Below are positions 44,379-53,970 of a DNA stretch of 64,000 bases, in pieces. The stretch's first letter is position 1; each line of letters opens with the position of its first letter. The notes beneath the pieces were generated by a model that ran no database searches, was not told the origin of the DNA, and saw only the letters and a list, made by a program, of their open reading frames with translations. Source of the stretch: Verrucomicrobiales bacterium (GTDB taxonomy: Bacteria; Verrucomicrobiota; Verrucomicrobiia; Limisphaerales; J093); contig JABTUJ010000001.1 of the NCBI GenBank assembly GCA_015075445.1, positions 353,419-417,418 of the forward strand, read 5' to 3'. The position numbers and the translations under genes are program-made.

Positions 44379-45599
44379 CTATCCTGCCCACCGGAAATTC
44401 ACGAACCGCCATACGAGTAGAACATGGAGCACGGCGAAGAGCAACAGTAATCCCCAGCGGAGCCCGGTGGTGATCTTCGAACTTCGATTTGCCTTCTCTG
44501 GGCTCAAGAACGCTCCTAGCGCGATAAAGATCGGAAACGCACAGCAGGCGAATCGTGTGTAGCTGGTGAACGTCCCGCTCATGGCAGGCAGGATGCCTAG
44601 CCAATACGTCCAGACCAGCAGGCTTTTGTCCAGACGGCATAGTACAGGCAGGGTGTAAATCAGCAGCACAAACATGCATCGGTCCAACACCGACCCTGTG
44701 AATCCATGCCATTGTGTTACCGCGAAGAAGCCGACGACGAACTTCGGCACATCGACCAGGTTCCAGACCGAATGGACGCGCCAGTGCTTCTGTGCATCAA
44801 ACCCCTCAAGCGGATTCCCCGTCCAATGCCACATGAGCGCCAGGTAGCATCCCCACCCCATCAACGGCGCGGCTAGAAGCAGCCAAGGGGCGCTTGGTGC
44901 GGCACCTCGTGCGGCTGTGCCTCGAGATTTCTCTGAGTCGCGGCCGACCGTTAATTCCAGCCAGCTGCCCTTGACGCTTCCCGCCCCCGCTCCCACCTGT
45001 CGTCCCCGCTCATGTAATCTCAGCCACCGCGGAGGCGCTACCGACAGCGCATGCCAGGCAATCGGCAACACCGCGAACGCTCCCACCGCGCGTGTCATCG
45101 GTAACAACGCCGCCGATACCGCTGCGACTCCATATCTTCGCTTCTCCAAGCCGTACCACAACCCGATCACGAGGAATATGAACACGCTCTCGCTGTAAAG
45201 GAAAAGGAAAAAGAGCGAACCGGGAAAAGCGATCAGAAAGACCAATGCCCACTTCGCTACGGGACCATTCCATCGCTCGCGCACGAGGGAATAGAAGAGG
45301 CAGAAAGCCGCCAGCGAGAGAGCATTGGTGAGCACAAGGCCGGCAAGCAAATGGCTGCCACCCGTAAAGACAGAACACGATCGCAGAAGGAATGGCCAAA
45401 GCGGATAAAAGGCACATGACTTCAGTCCACCAAGGTATCCGCACTCGCTCAGGTACAGAAAGTGCGATGCGTCCCAGGTCGTGAAGTGCCGCGCAACCGT
45501 TGCCGTCGCGCTGGTTGTTGGCCATCGGGCAGGTCCGTTAAACCAGCAAGCCACCGTGGCAGCATGCTGACCTTCATCAAAGTCATTCCAAATCCGCAC
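44379..45599 (-). CDS. PIG-V/GT39-like membrane mannosyltransferase, 5' end frameshifted
   Basis: 406 residues from a GTG at 45599. [40 protein letters not shown] and [20 protein letters not shown] match PIG-V (WDxxxY, FYPLYP, SESLF). About nine membrane helices; [20 protein letters not shown] near the end. The family usually has one more N-terminal helix. A frame at 45583-45678 encodes [27 protein letters not shown] and overlaps, so a one-base indel near 45590 probably split the start. Role: transfers mannose or another sugar from a lipid carrier. Confidence 0.8.
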   Translation of the reverse strand: MRIWNDFDEGQHAATVACWFNGPARWPTTSATATVARHFTTWDASHFLYLSECGYLGGLKSCAFYPLWPFLLRSCSVFTGGSHLLAGLVLTNALSLAAFCLFYSLVRERWNGPVAKWALVFLIAFPGSLFFLFLYSESVFIFLVIGLWYGLEKRRYGVAAVSAALLPMTRAVGAFAVLPIAWHALSVAPPRWLRLHERGRQVGAGAGSVKGSWLELTVGRDSEKSRGTAARGAAPSAPWLLLAAPLMGWGCYLALMWHWTGNPLEGFDAQKHWRVHSVWNLVDVPKFVVGFFAVTQWHGFTGSVLDRCMFVLLIYTLPVLCRLDKSLLVWTYWLGILPAMSGTFTSYTRFACCAFPIFIALGAFLSPEKANRSSKITTGLRWGLLLLFAVLHVLLVWRFVNFRWAG

Positions 45600-45966
45600 C
45601 TGCCACGATAAACGATAGCGTCAGCACCTTTACCCCGAGGAGCCAACCGAGCAACCGCGGAATCCGGACATTCTTCATCGCGCTGACGACATCCTTACCG
45701 ACAGTTCATGTAACCTCATTCCAGACCGCCAGCTCGTGCCGCTAGGCATTTGCAGTCAGTCTCGCTACCAGTGGTGAGCATACCCCGTCAGAGATCTCGA
45801 AACACATAAGCATCCGAAGTGCGCTGAGGGAAAGCATCGGCGCCAGTGGTGTCGCGGAGCGACGAGTAGGTCACCCCGCGTACGCACCGTCAAGATTGCG
45901 CCAGAGGCAAGTGTTCTGTCTCGGCCGAAATACTTCGTGTGAAGGTGTCGGTGTGCCCTGCGCCCA

Positions 45967-46401
45967 TTAGTAACATGCAAACATATTGTACACGCTGCAA
46001 TAGCTCGCCGCCTCAGATGAGATATACTCCCACCCGCTACTGTCACAGCTGCAACTACCGTCCCACTCCTTCGCGTACCTAACCAGCGAGCAATCATGCC
46101 ACGATTCCCAACAGTGCAGATCAAGCGACACTAGTGGGTCGCAATAGCCAAGCAGGTAACCTGGTGTAATGTGGGATTTATAGCACCATCCGTATACAGG
46201 TCCCGCGCAGAAGGGATTAGCTTCATTCCTCGCGAGGATGCAGCCCCTGTCCTGGGTGGCGAGGAGTTTGCCTGCGCCTATCATATCGCTCACAAGCATT
46301 GCAGCCAGAAAACAGAAGACGATAGCAGATATTCTCCAGCGCCTAGGGGTCGGAGCCGTGTTGATCGAGCTTTCGGAGTGTCTTAGTACTTGTACGCTCA
46401 T
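45967..46401 (-). CDS. Cysteine-rich exported protein
   Basis: 144 residues. A single hydrophobic segment RRWRISAIVFCFLAAMLVSD (about 20-42) is followed by an outside part with ten cysteines in 95 residues: DRGCILARNEANPFCAGPVY GWCYK, GYCDPL, DLHCWESWHDCSLVRY, DGSCSCDSSG, SYCSVYNMFACY. The even number suggests disulfides. It follows the MauE-like gene by 52 bases. In the methylamine system MauE and MauD help disulfide formation in the small subunit MauA, so this protein may be a client of the MauE-like partner; sequence similarity to MauA is not evident. Confidence 0.6.
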   Translation of the reverse strand: MSVQVLRHSESSINTAPTPRRWRISAIVFCFLAAMLVSDMIGAGKLLATQDRGCILARNEANPFCAGPVYGWCYKSHITPGYLLGYCDPLVSLDLHCWESWHDCSLVRYAKEWDGSCSCDSSGWEYISSEAASYCSVYNMFACY

Positions 46402-46453
46402 AATATCACCTATTGTTGCGGTTTGTCTTGGTCACATCTGGAAATCGGAAGCG

Positions 46454-48226
46454 CTATCGTTTCAGCACTCCGTATCTCCAGACAATTATCAGTAGCGCAG
46501 GAATCAGTAGACAGCCAATGAGAACCGCTCGTTTATAGCCCGAGGGATGCGCCATTCTACTTGTTGCCAACGCGTGTGTGTAACTACCACTCTTAGCAAG
46601 CTCCTCGATATCAGGCAGCCGATTGGAGCGAACAGCGTATCCTACTGGAGCCCCTCTCAATGCCCCGCTCGAGAGCCGATAGTCTGTAACGAATGTGAGA
46701 CCAGGTAGGCTTGCCGCCGATGGGTTCTGAGGGGTGACTCTCTTCACGTCGACAACCGTCGCTGAGATAGTTGATGAGACACGTTGTCGCCCGCCTGCGG
46801 CCTGCCTTGGTCGAAACCGGGTTAGAGTGAACTTGGTTGGCAACACATGACTTCCGGTGTTTGTTGTTGCCTCGACAACATAGTGTGCTGACAACGCATG
46901 AGGATCACTTACACCTGAAAGGTCAATGGCGCGCATAGAGCCATTGGGGAGGAGTTCCGAGCCTGTCCAGGAATAGTCGGCACTGGAAATCAAGTATGGC
47001 GCATCCGGCAATTGTTGCCACTTGGCTCGCCGGTAGCGGGTGTTTGGCACTGATCCATCGTCCCACGTTTGCGGCAGCAGCGTAGACGCATCATTGGTGC
47101 GAATGATGGGAGGTGTAAAGGCAAACCAGAGAATAGTCGCAAACGATGGATCCGGCAACGGGTGGTTACCGGGCGTCAGTCGTGCAACCGCGACGTTGCC
47201 GAGACGGTTTGTGGGGGGTGGCTGATTTGCTGGCCTAAAGACCGCACTTGGACTGGACCCGGCGGCTCCGTGCGTGTTCGAAGACGCGGCGATTAAGCGA
47301 TCAAGGGTGCCACTGCGAAAGTCAACAGTCTCCGCTCGTCCCTGAAGAAGACCACTCCGTAGTGCCTGAAAGCGGGAATCGGACGCGCTGGAGGCCGCGG
47401 CGAATGCGGTGACTGCGCAAACGTAGTCGTTGGCATCCGTCCACGAATCATAGTGTGCGATACCATCCTTGATCGCAGTGAGCGGCTCCGTCCGAATCCG
47501 CCATTCGCCGTCAACAACTGTGACGGCGAACATCACCACCAACTTCTTCATAGGAGATTCGGTACTATCGAGTAAGGTGTAGGTCAGATAGCCAATGGTT
47601 TCATACCCAGTGTTAGCGTAGGTAGGTCCGACGCTCGACCCAAGCATGGCTATGACACAAATGGGGAAGAGGATACGGTGGGTAGAAGCGTGTCGTATTC
47701 TCTTAGGTGAGTCGGAACTACTCACCGTGCTGTTCGAGAGTTGACGACGATCATGATGATTGTCAGGTAAAGACACAGCAGAGTTAACGTGGCGCCAAAA
47801 TCGGATATGCGAAGCCCAACTGCCAACGAGAAGATAAGCAAGGATGAGTTTCATAATATCATCGAGAGTCGCCGTGGAACTAAACGAACCAAGGACCGTG
47901 CCCAGACAACCGCAGGGACGCCTCCAGCCGATTGACCAGAGTTCTAAACGGTAAACCAGCATGCTCAGAGCTATGCAGCTGACCAGTCCTAGAGCTAACT
48001 GCGCGCAACGGGGATTCAGGCATACGATCGCAACTACCAGCTCCACGACAGCGATGAATAGCAGCAACTGACGAAAGGGGATGGCAAGTATGGGATCGAG
48101 TTCAGCCAATGCATGCGACTTGTCGAACGTGATTGTGTAGAGCTTCGCGCAAGCGGTTAGCAGGAGGATTACAGCAGCCGAAGACAAAAACAAGGTCCTC
48201 TTGGGCATCGAAGGGGGGCATGTCAT
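46454..48226 (-). CDS. MauE/DoxX-like membrane protein with large periplasmic region
   Basis: 590 residues. The N-terminal 150 form four membrane helices: FLSSAAVILLLTACAKLYTI, FRQLLLFIAVVELVVAIVCL, LALGLVSCIALSMLVYRLEL and IMKLILAYLLVGSWASHIRF, with WRRPCGCLGTVLG carrying the CxC pair typical of MauE. A second hydrophobic segment (RILFPICVIAMLGSSVGPTY) precedes a soluble domain of about 350 residues. A final helix (AVLIGCLLIPALLIIVWRY) closes the protein. The soluble domain is unassigned. Forms an operon with the Cys-rich gene. Confidence 0.72.
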   Translation of the reverse strand: MTCPPSMPKRTLFLSSAAVILLLTACAKLYTITFDKSHALAELDPILAIPFRQLLLFIAVVELVVAIVCLNPRCAQLALGLVSCIALSMLVYRLELWSIGWRRPCGCLGTVLGSFSSTATLDDIMKLILAYLLVGSWASHIRFWRHVNSAVSLPDNHHDRRQLSNSTVSSSDSPKRIRHASTHRILFPICVIAMLGSSVGPTYANTGYETIGYLTYTLLDSTESPMKKLVVMFAVTVVDGEWRIRTEPLTAIKDGIAHYDSWTDANDYVCAVTAFAAASSASDSRFQALRSGLLQGRAETVDFRSGTLDRLIAASSNTHGAAGSSPSAVFRPANQPPPTNRLGNVAVARLTPGNHPLPDPSFATILWFAFTPPIIRTNDASTLLPQTWDDGSVPNTRYRRAKWQQLPDAPYLISSADYSWTGSELLPNGSMRAIDLSGVSDPHALSAHYVVEATTNTGSHVLPTKFTLTRFRPRQAAGGRQRVSSTISATVVDVKRVTPQNPSAASLPGLTFVTDYRLSSGALRGAPVGYAVRSNRLPDIEELAKSGSYTHALATSRMAHPSGYKRAVLIGCLLIPALLIIVWRYGVLKR

Positions 48227-48535
48227 GATCTGGCTCCGGCTGCTACCTAGACTGCGGTTGTTGGCGCGGGCTCTGTGAGCTACGCTACACTCAATGGTAC
48301 TGTGTTCATCCCTTCCGCCGTATACCCAGACTCTCTTGGTCTATGGTCGGTCCCACACTACCCGGATTGTGACATCACACTGAGTTCTCAGGGACCTCTT
48401 AATGATGTTTTGATACGGTCGTCGGTCACTTTGTCGACAAGAGATCTGTTTACTCCTTCCGCGGGTGGTGTGCAAGTGGTGAAATGGGCTATATGTGGTG
48501 TAGACCAGAATTGGCGCAGGACACACAAGACATGT
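48227..48535. other. Intergenic region before the MauE-like gene
   Basis: 309 bases, visibly less GC-rich than the genes. It should hold the promoter of the MauE-like operon. A plus-strand frame at 48275-48565 has no recognisable content. Confidence 0.4.
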
Positions 48536-49165
48536 TTAGCGCTCCTGCCGGTGAGTACGGATTAAGTGGTGAAGAACCTCTCGGCGGTTGTGAACACCGA
48601 GTTTCTTGAAGATGTTGGTTACGTGCCGGTGGACCGTTCCATGGCTTATGCCGAAAAGCTCCGCTATCTCCTTGTCGGAACGCCGCACAACCAGGCTCAC
48701 GAGAATGTCCCGCTCACGGGAAGTCAGCGAAGCCTGGAGTGCGGCCCCGGCGCCTTGAAGACAGTTCATCATGGCATGGACCGCCTCTTCGCAAAATGCA
48801 TGTCTGCCGCTGAAGATATCTTTTAGCACTGGCACAAGTGGCCTCGCCGAATGTGGCTTGACAAGATAGCCGGTCGCACCTGACATCACGGATGTAAGTA
48901 CGGATTCCGCACTGGTTCGATCCGTGAAGATGATAATCTGGAGTTCAGGCATGATAAGGTGCAGTTTGCGAGTACATTCGAACCCCGAAACACCTGGAAG
49001 ATCGACTTCCGTCAGGAGCACTTCTGGAGGGTTCGCAACGACCTCGGGTACCGCCTCTTCTGCGCTCAAGTGGCAGCTTAGTGTGCACTCCGGTGTGAGT
49101 GTATGGAGCGCCTCCGCAACCATGCTTTGGCTACCTGCATCCGGGTCTATCAGGAGGATCCTCAT
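48536..49165 (-). CDS. NarL/FixJ-type response regulator with Glu at the phospho-acceptor position
   Basis: 209 residues. The receiver domain starts MRILLIDPDAGSQSMVAEAL (acidic pair D7, D9). EVLLTEVDLPGVSGFECTRK aligns the normal Asp (MDxDLPG) with E53. IIIFTDRT (Thr) and GYLVKPHSARPL (Lys) are preserved. The C-terminal LuxR HTH is LTSRERDILVSLVVRRSDKE IAELFGISHGTVHRHVTNIF KKLGV. Glu at this site often mimics constant phosphorylation, so it may act without a kinase. No histidine kinase gene is nearby. Confidence 0.88.
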   Translation of the reverse strand: MRILLIDPDAGSQSMVAEALHTLTPECTLSCHLSAEEAVPEVVANPPEVLLTEVDLPGVSGFECTRKLHLIMPELQIIIFTDRTSAESVLTSVMSGATGYLVKPHSARPLVPVLKDIFSGRHAFCEEAVHAMMNCLQGAGAALQASLTSRERDILVSLVVRRSDKEIAELFGISHGTVHRHVTNIFKKLGVHNRREVLHHLIRTHRQER

Positions 49166-49269
49166 TTACAAGAATGAAACAAGCGGAACTGGCGGCGCCG
49201 CCATTTGAGTCCAGTTCTTCACAGAAGTGCAGCCGAGATGCGGGCCCACCCTTGAGGTGGACCCCAAGT

Positions 49270-50340
49270 GTTGGACCACGGAACCGCGAATTCAAGTTAG
49301 GCCTGCGGGGGTCGTTGTGCGCATCGTTGTTGTCGTCTGTTCCGTTCTCACCCCTGGAATTGGAGAAGAGAGAGTAATGCCCACGAGCCATCGCTCCCTC
49401 CCCTCCGTTTCTTAGGGCACCGTCCGTATAGCCCCTCACGGCCGCCCTTGGCAATCCCAATCCGCCGCCCAAGCCGCCGGCCGCACCATGCGCCGCGGGA
49501 TCCAAGTACCACTGCGCCGGCGTCGCATAGTCCAGCGCTTGATGCGGACGGGACTCGTTGTATTGCGCGAACCAACGCGCCAGGCCACGGCCCGCACTGA
49601 GCCCGTCCCCGTAATCCTGCAAGTAGATGTCCTCGTACTTGACGCTGCGCCAGAGCCGCTCGATGAAGCGGTTGTCCAACCACCGCCCGCGTCCGTCCAT
49701 GCTCACTTCCGTCCCGGCCGACTCGACCGCGTCCAGAAACGCTTCGCTGGTGAACTGGGATCCCTGGTCGGTGTTGGCGATCCGGGGCACCCGGCCGCTG
49801 CGCTCCAACGCCCCTTCCAACGCCCGCACGCAGAACGCCGCCTCCTGGGTGTTGGACAACTCCCAGCCCAGCACGTAGCGGCTCCACCAGTCCATCACCG
49901 CCACCAGGTAGAGGTACCCGCTGGCCATCGGCACGTAGGTGATGTCCGCGCACCAGACTTGATCCGGCCCCGTGATTGCCAAGCCCTCCAGCAAATACGG
50001 ACAGAGCCGATGGCCGGGCTGCGGCTGGCTCATCGAGCGGCGCGGGTAGATCGCCTCGATCCCCATGACTTGCAGCAAGCGGCTCACCTGTTTGCGGTTC
50101 ACCACCTGGCCCTCGCGTCGCAACAACTCGCACAGCCGCCGGCTCCCATAAACCGGATGCGCCAGGTGTAGTTCGTCTAACCGTCGCATCAAGGAGAGGT
50201 TGTCTTCCGTTTCCGGGATCGCCTCGTAGTAATACCCGCTGCGAGAGAGCCCCAGCAGCTCGCATTGTCGACGTAAGCTCAGGTCGGCGCATGAGACAAC
50301 GAGTTCGCGTCGCGTCTTTAGAGACCCAGTTGCCTGGACT
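49270..50340 (-). CDS. IS3-family transposase OrfB
   Basis: In the -1 frame after the slippage site it reads CADLSLRRQCELLGLSRSGY YYEAIPETEDNLSLMRRLDE. Then HPVYGSRRLCELLRREGQVV, DQVWCADITYVPMASGYLYL (D), RVPRIANTDQGSQFTSEAFL (D), and WLDNRFIERLWRSVKYEDIY (E). It ends with NESRPHQALDYATPAQWYLD. No stop is met before the IS end, so the natural 3' end may be shifted; the open frame runs on into the response regulator start. Production as an OrfAB fusion is expected. Confidence 0.85.
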
Positions 50341-50620
50341 TTTTTTCAACCCAGTCCAACTCCACCGTCAGCTCCCCGATCTTCTCGTGGAGCTGCGCCA
50401 CCAACCGTTGCCCGTCCTCGTCCGTGCCCGTGTGCGGCGCAACCAACTCCGGCAACCGATCCCGAATCACGCTCTTCCATTGCGTGACCTGCACCGGGTG
50501 AATCTGGTACTCCCGGGCAATCTGCCCGACCGTTTTGACACCGATCATCGCTTCCATCCCGACCTTCGCTTTGAAGGCCGCGCTGTGTCTTCTGCGTTTG
50601 TTACTTTTAGTTGTGCTCAT
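50318..50620 (-). CDS. IS3-family transposase OrfA
   Basis: 100 residues: SNKRRRHSAAFKAKVGMEAM, IGVKTVGQIAREYQIHPVQV TQWKSVIRDRLPEL, then a coiled coil (LVAQLHEKIGELTVELDWVE KK). GAAAAAAAG at the end is the expected -1 frameshift site for fusion to OrfB. Confidence 0.88.
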   Translation of the reverse strand: MSTTKSNKRRRHSAAFKAKVGMEAMIGVKTVGQIAREYQIHPVQVTQWKSVIRDRLPELVAPHTGTDEDGQRLVAQLHEKIGELTVELDWVEKKSRQLGL

Positions 50621-50695
50621 GGTCTCGCTGGTCTCTCACGCCCAGCGATCCCACGCAAAACCTAACGTCGCTCCTGGTCCAAATTCCGGGGTCCA

Positions 50696-50979
50696 TTTCT
50701 CCTTTCCACGGACATCGTGATAGCCAAGTCCCTCCCGCCGTCAAGCTTGGATGTGTTACGTTCTTGCGCGTATCCAGGGCTAGAGACAAAGTCGATTTGA
50801 GAACGAGGGGCCCGAAGAGATCTTGAGGAGGGTGGAGTCCTCGGTGGCCCCCGCTCTGGCATCGATAGCGCACCCGAACGGCCGCCGTCGGCTGCCGACC
50901 GCCCTCCGCGAAGCCCCCCGAGGCGCACCCGGCAAAGCCCGGGCCTCGACGCTGCGGCGGGGAGCGCCTGCGGTGGCGA
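50696..50979. other. Gap with no gene
   Basis: 284 bases to the right of the IS3 element. GC-rich with overlapping open frames on both strands but no recognisable content. Confidence 0.35.
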
Positions 50980-51290
50980 GGTGGCCCAGGGATTCATTCC
51001 TCGGCGCGGCGTCGAGGCAGGCGAAGGGATCAGACTCCCTGGCCGGCAGTGCACCGAGGCGGTGTCGGGGGGCGACATGTTCGCTCTGGGGCCGTGGGCT
51101 TGTTGCTCGCAGAGGAAGATCGCCACGGAGCGAAACAGCGAGAGATTGCGGGTCGCGTGGGTCTCGTTCACCGGACAGCAATCGTCGTCTTGAGTACAAT
51201 CCCGCCGATAGTGCTGACCCTTCTTCGGCGGCCATCCAGCGGGTGAGGACGTGCTTGAGTTCTTCGGGATCCACCGGCTTGAGCTGGAGA
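50980..51290 (-). pseudogene. Relic of a DDE transposase C-terminus (ISAs1/IS4-like)
   Basis: Pieces read CERAFRLQLKPVDPEELKHV LTRWMAAEE in one frame and KKGQHYRRDCTQDDDC and ETHATRNLSLFRSVAIFLCE QQAHG in others. HYRxD...C...N...RNLSLFRSVAI is the end of an ISAs1-type transposase in broken form. The N-terminal part is missing. The family assignment is tentative. Confidence 0.4.
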
Positions 51291-51589
51291 CGGAAGGCGC
51301 GTTCGCAGGGGACATCCTATTGGCGCCGCGCGCCCCGGCGGGGCCGGGAGTGTCGTCAGCGCCTTTGCGGATGGCGCCGGGCCCACGCGCGGGGCTCGCC
51401 TTGCACTATGCGCCGCAGGATATCCAGCACCGTGGCGGCCACCGGAAGAGATACAAGCACCGCGGTGCCAATCGAACGCGGCACGATACGTCCACAATTG
51501 TGGACAGGCCCTCCATGTGTTGCCATGAACTCAGGCAACATGTGCGAAATCCCCAAGTGAAGGTCGACAATCATGATAAGCCCAGAATG

Positions 51590-51990
51590 CGCATGCAGAG
51601 GTGTGCGTTAGTTCACGAACGCATGGGTGTGCATCAGCACGCTCCGTTACCTCCGTTGCCACCTGCCGGTTGAGCTGTGGCACATCGGCGACAGCGACAT
51701 CGACCGCGATATGGCGGCGCTCCTCGCACCGCTGGATGTTCGGTGTGTGGACGCCAAGGAAATCGTCAGGTGCTTTCCCGGCAAGGTGGCTCCCAGAGGG
51801 AACTGAGGCCTTACGCCATAATCCACAGCGCGTTTCGTGAGGTTTTGTTCCTCGACGCGGACAATCTGCCGGTCCGCGATTGGGGTACCCTTTCGAGGCG
51901 TCGCGATACCGCGCCATCGGCGCGATCCTCGGGCCCAACTTCGGGTAGTTCAAGAAAACAATTGTGGGCGCACCTCGGTGCGTGAGTTGT
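51590..51990 (+). pseudogene. Relic of a glycosyltransferase paralogous to 54640-57300
   Basis: In mixed frames it reads FTNAWVCISTLRYLRCHLPV ELWHIGDSDIDRDMAALLAP LDVRCVDAKEI and LRPYAIIHSAFREVLFLDAD NLPVRDWG. The intact gene has FTNAWVCLNMLRRTGCNLPV ELWHLGSEEMDPQMVALVKP, and AILYSRFREVLFLDADNVPV RN. The relic covers only the middle (DxD) domain and ends near the next gene. Confidence 0.7.
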
Positions 51991-52152
51991 TGTGCTGCTT
52001 GGCAACAGGTATCGCGGGCAGGGTCTGACGTTTGGTCGAAACCGCCGTCCCTCGCCCGATCGCAGGGGTACAAACCTCGGGTTCTGAGAAAATGTCTGTA
52101 AGAATTGTCACCTGCCGCCGAACTGCTGGGTGGCAGGGCGCCATTGCAACTC

Positions 52153-52950
52153 ATGAATGCGATCACGAATATCCGCACGCGGCCCGTCGGGGTGCGGGTT
52201 CTTAGGCCGACGGAATCAGGCCCGAAGGGAGGGCGGATCCTCCTCGGAAATTGTGGGGCATTGCCGTCTCGGGCCGACGCAGCGGCTTCGCTCACTTCGG
52301 GGGAGCAGTCCGAATTGACGCACTGCGAGACGGTTATAGCTCGAGGATGGGAGAACTTCATCGAAGTTGGGGAAGCCTTGCGTACGATCCGTGATCGACG
52401 ACTCTACCGGGAACACCACCCCAGTTTCGAGGCGTATTGCATCAATCGATGGCAGTACCGTCGCTCGTACGCATACTACTTAGTAGGGGCGGCGGAGGTC
52501 ATCGGCCATCTCTCCGGCAACGACAAGACACCGTTGCCCAGATGCGAAGCTCAGGTGCGGCCTTTGATCGGCCTGCCGCCCGACACAATCCGCGAAGTGT
52601 GGACCGAGGTTGTGAAGGGCACCGACATTGAGGCGGTGACTGCCAAAGTTGTCCGGGACAAGGCTGCTGCCTACAAACCACACCCGAGTATTCGAGTCAA
52701 GCCCGGCGCCGGTGCCCACGCCGGCACGGCCACGACCGATCTAACTGCCGAATCCGTGCAGGCGATCCAGGTGCTGGAGAAATTGGAGCAGGCACTTCGG
52801 GATGGGGCAGCGACTGATACGATCCTTCACTTCGTCACCGGGCTGAGGGTGCGCCTGCAGCGTATTGCGGCTGGAGCGACGACAACGAACGGACGTCCTC
52901 GCCAAGGAGGCGACGCGCCTTCAGCTCGGCGCATAGCGGACTCTCAGTAG
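52153..52950 (+). CDS. Hypothetical protein with a ParB/DUF3102-like helical core
   Basis: 265 residues from ATG 52153; a TTG at 52105 is possible. The core reads HCETVIARGWENFIEVGEAL RTIRDRRLYREHHPSFEAYC INRWQYRRSYAYYLVGAAEV, then RCEAQVRPLIGLPPDTIREV WTEVV. Proteins with WxxFIEVGxALxxIRDxRLYR are common in phage and element DNA and are often annotated as DUF3102 or ParB-related. DNA binding is plausible; the exact role is unknown. A helical repeat and a Gly/Arg-rich tail follow. Confidence 0.7.
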   Translation: MNAITNIRTRPVGVRVLRPTESGPKGGRILLGNCGALPSRADAAASLTSGEQSELTHCETVIARGWENFIEVGEALRTIRDRRLYREHHPSFEAYCINRWQYRRSYAYYLVGAAEVIGHLSGNDKTPLPRCEAQVRPLIGLPPDTIREVWTEVVKGTDIEAVTAKVVRDKAAAYKPHPSIRVKPGAGAHAGTATTDLTAESVQAIQVLEKLEQALRDGAATDTILHFVTGLRVRLQRIAAGATTTNGRPRQGGDAPSARRIADSQ

Positions 52951-53316
52951 TCGTCCACACTCGGTCCAACGATTAGCAGTCTAACTCGTTCTAGCCCAAT
53001 GACGGTCACAAATGCGATAACGGGACTACCTGAGGAACCGCAATGCCGCCGCTTACTCGTCCAAGGTGTAGGGCTCGTAAAGCTGCCTGTTGAGCCGTGG
53101 GACAGTGCCTTCCCGATGCGAAGTGGTCGAATCGCCCTTCTTCTTCACGCCTGCGTGGAAGGCCACAACATTCGACTGGCCACGGAGCGACATGCCCGCT
53201 AGTGTATGACCTTGTGCGCGTCAGAATCGCGGAAAGCGGCATCTTGCGTGATTATCGGCGGTCAAGGTCCGTTCTCCGTAACGAGACAAGACGAGCGTAA
53301 TGTTTACAGGGAGTTC
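52951..53316. other. Promoter region of the sigma-factor operon
   Basis: 366 bases without a supportable gene. AGGGAG just before the ATG at 53317 is the sigma-factor ribosome binding site. I cannot assign promoter boxes with confidence. Confidence 0.4.
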
Positions 53317-53970
53317 ATGGATGGCAGCAGCCGAGAAATGGCGGACCTGAGTCAGGGTGACGACGATGATCCGATCCCGACCAGAGCGAGCTTACTTGGT
53401 CGACTCAAGGATGTTCGTGACCAGGTTAGCTGGCGGCAGTTTTTTGACATCTACTGGAAGCTGATTTACCGGACGGCGCGATCGGTGCGGTTAACGCCAG
53501 CCGAGGCCGAGGATGTCGTCCAGGAAACCATGGTCGCGGTGTGGAGGAGTATCGGAGGATTCAACTACGATCCGACGATGGGATCGTTCAAGAGTTGGCT
53601 CCTTACCCTCACGCGGCGCCGGATCATGGACCATCTCCGCAAGCGGTACCGAGAACCCTTTACGGTCTCCCTTGACCAAGTCCCCGACTGTGAGGCCCCC
53701 GCGATTGAGTCCTTCTGGGAAGCAGCGTGGGAAGCGAACCTCGTCGGCGCGGCTATCGAACGAGTCAAAGGGCGGGTGGACCCGAAGCAGTTCCAGATCT
53801 TTGAGCTCTACGTGTTGAAAGAGTGGCCGGTGCGTCGGATCATGGACCTGCTCGGTGTCAGCGCCACGCTGGTGTACGTCACCAAACACCGCGTGAGTGC
53901 ACAGGTTCGTAAACAATACAAGGCCTTGACGCGCGGTGACTTCTCAGCGGGTTCTCCGAGAGGATCCTGA
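53317..53970 (+). CDS. ECF-type RNA polymerase sigma factor
   Basis: 217 residues from ATG 53317 (AGGGAG at -10). Region 2: FFDIYWKLIYRTARSVRLTP AEAEDVVQETMVAVWRSI and FKSWLLTLTRRRIMDHLRKR. Region 4: FELYVLKEWPVRRIMDLLGV SATLVYVTKHRVSAQVRKQY. It belongs to the ECF groups with an extended inter-domain linker found in Planctomycetes and Verrucomicrobia, which are often kinase-linked rather than anti-sigma-linked. The small ORFs and glycosyltransferase downstream are likely targets or partners. Confidence 0.92.
   Translation: MDGSSREMADLSQGDDDDPIPTRASLLGRLKDVRDQVSWRQFFDIYWKLIYRTARSVRLTPAEAEDVVQETMVAVWRSIGGFNYDPTMGSFKSWLLTLTRRRIMDHLRKRYREPFTVSLDQVPDCEAPAIESFWEAAWEANLVGAAIERVKGRVDPKQFQIFELYVLKEWPVRRIMDLLGVSATLVYVTKHRVSAQVRKQYKALTRGDFSAGSPRGS

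Larger units (their letters stand above)
49258..50695. mobile_element. IS3-family element
   Basis: The ends begin TGGACCCC (49258-49265) and in inverse GGGGTCCA (50688-50695). Matching inner blocks TTGGACCA and TTAGG extend the repeats to about 35-44 bases. orfA and orfB are on the minus strand with an A7 slippage site (T7 at 50340-50346). No direct repeat is evident. It sits just upstream of the response regulator, between 92 bases of its leader and older relics. Confidence 0.85.

Noticed and set aside
45765..46124. Minus-strand frame overlapping the Cys-rich gene
   Set aside because: A different frame of the same strand with no hydrophobic or conserved pattern; the Cys-rich frame has an export signal and even cysteine count.
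48275..48565. A 96-codon plus-strand frame between the regulator and MauE-like gene
   Set aside because: Overlaps the regulator's 3' end and has no features; the region is better explained as promoter DNA.
50823..51560. A 245-codon plus-strand frame
   Set aside because: Arg/Pro/Ala-rich shadow of a broken minus-strand transposase.
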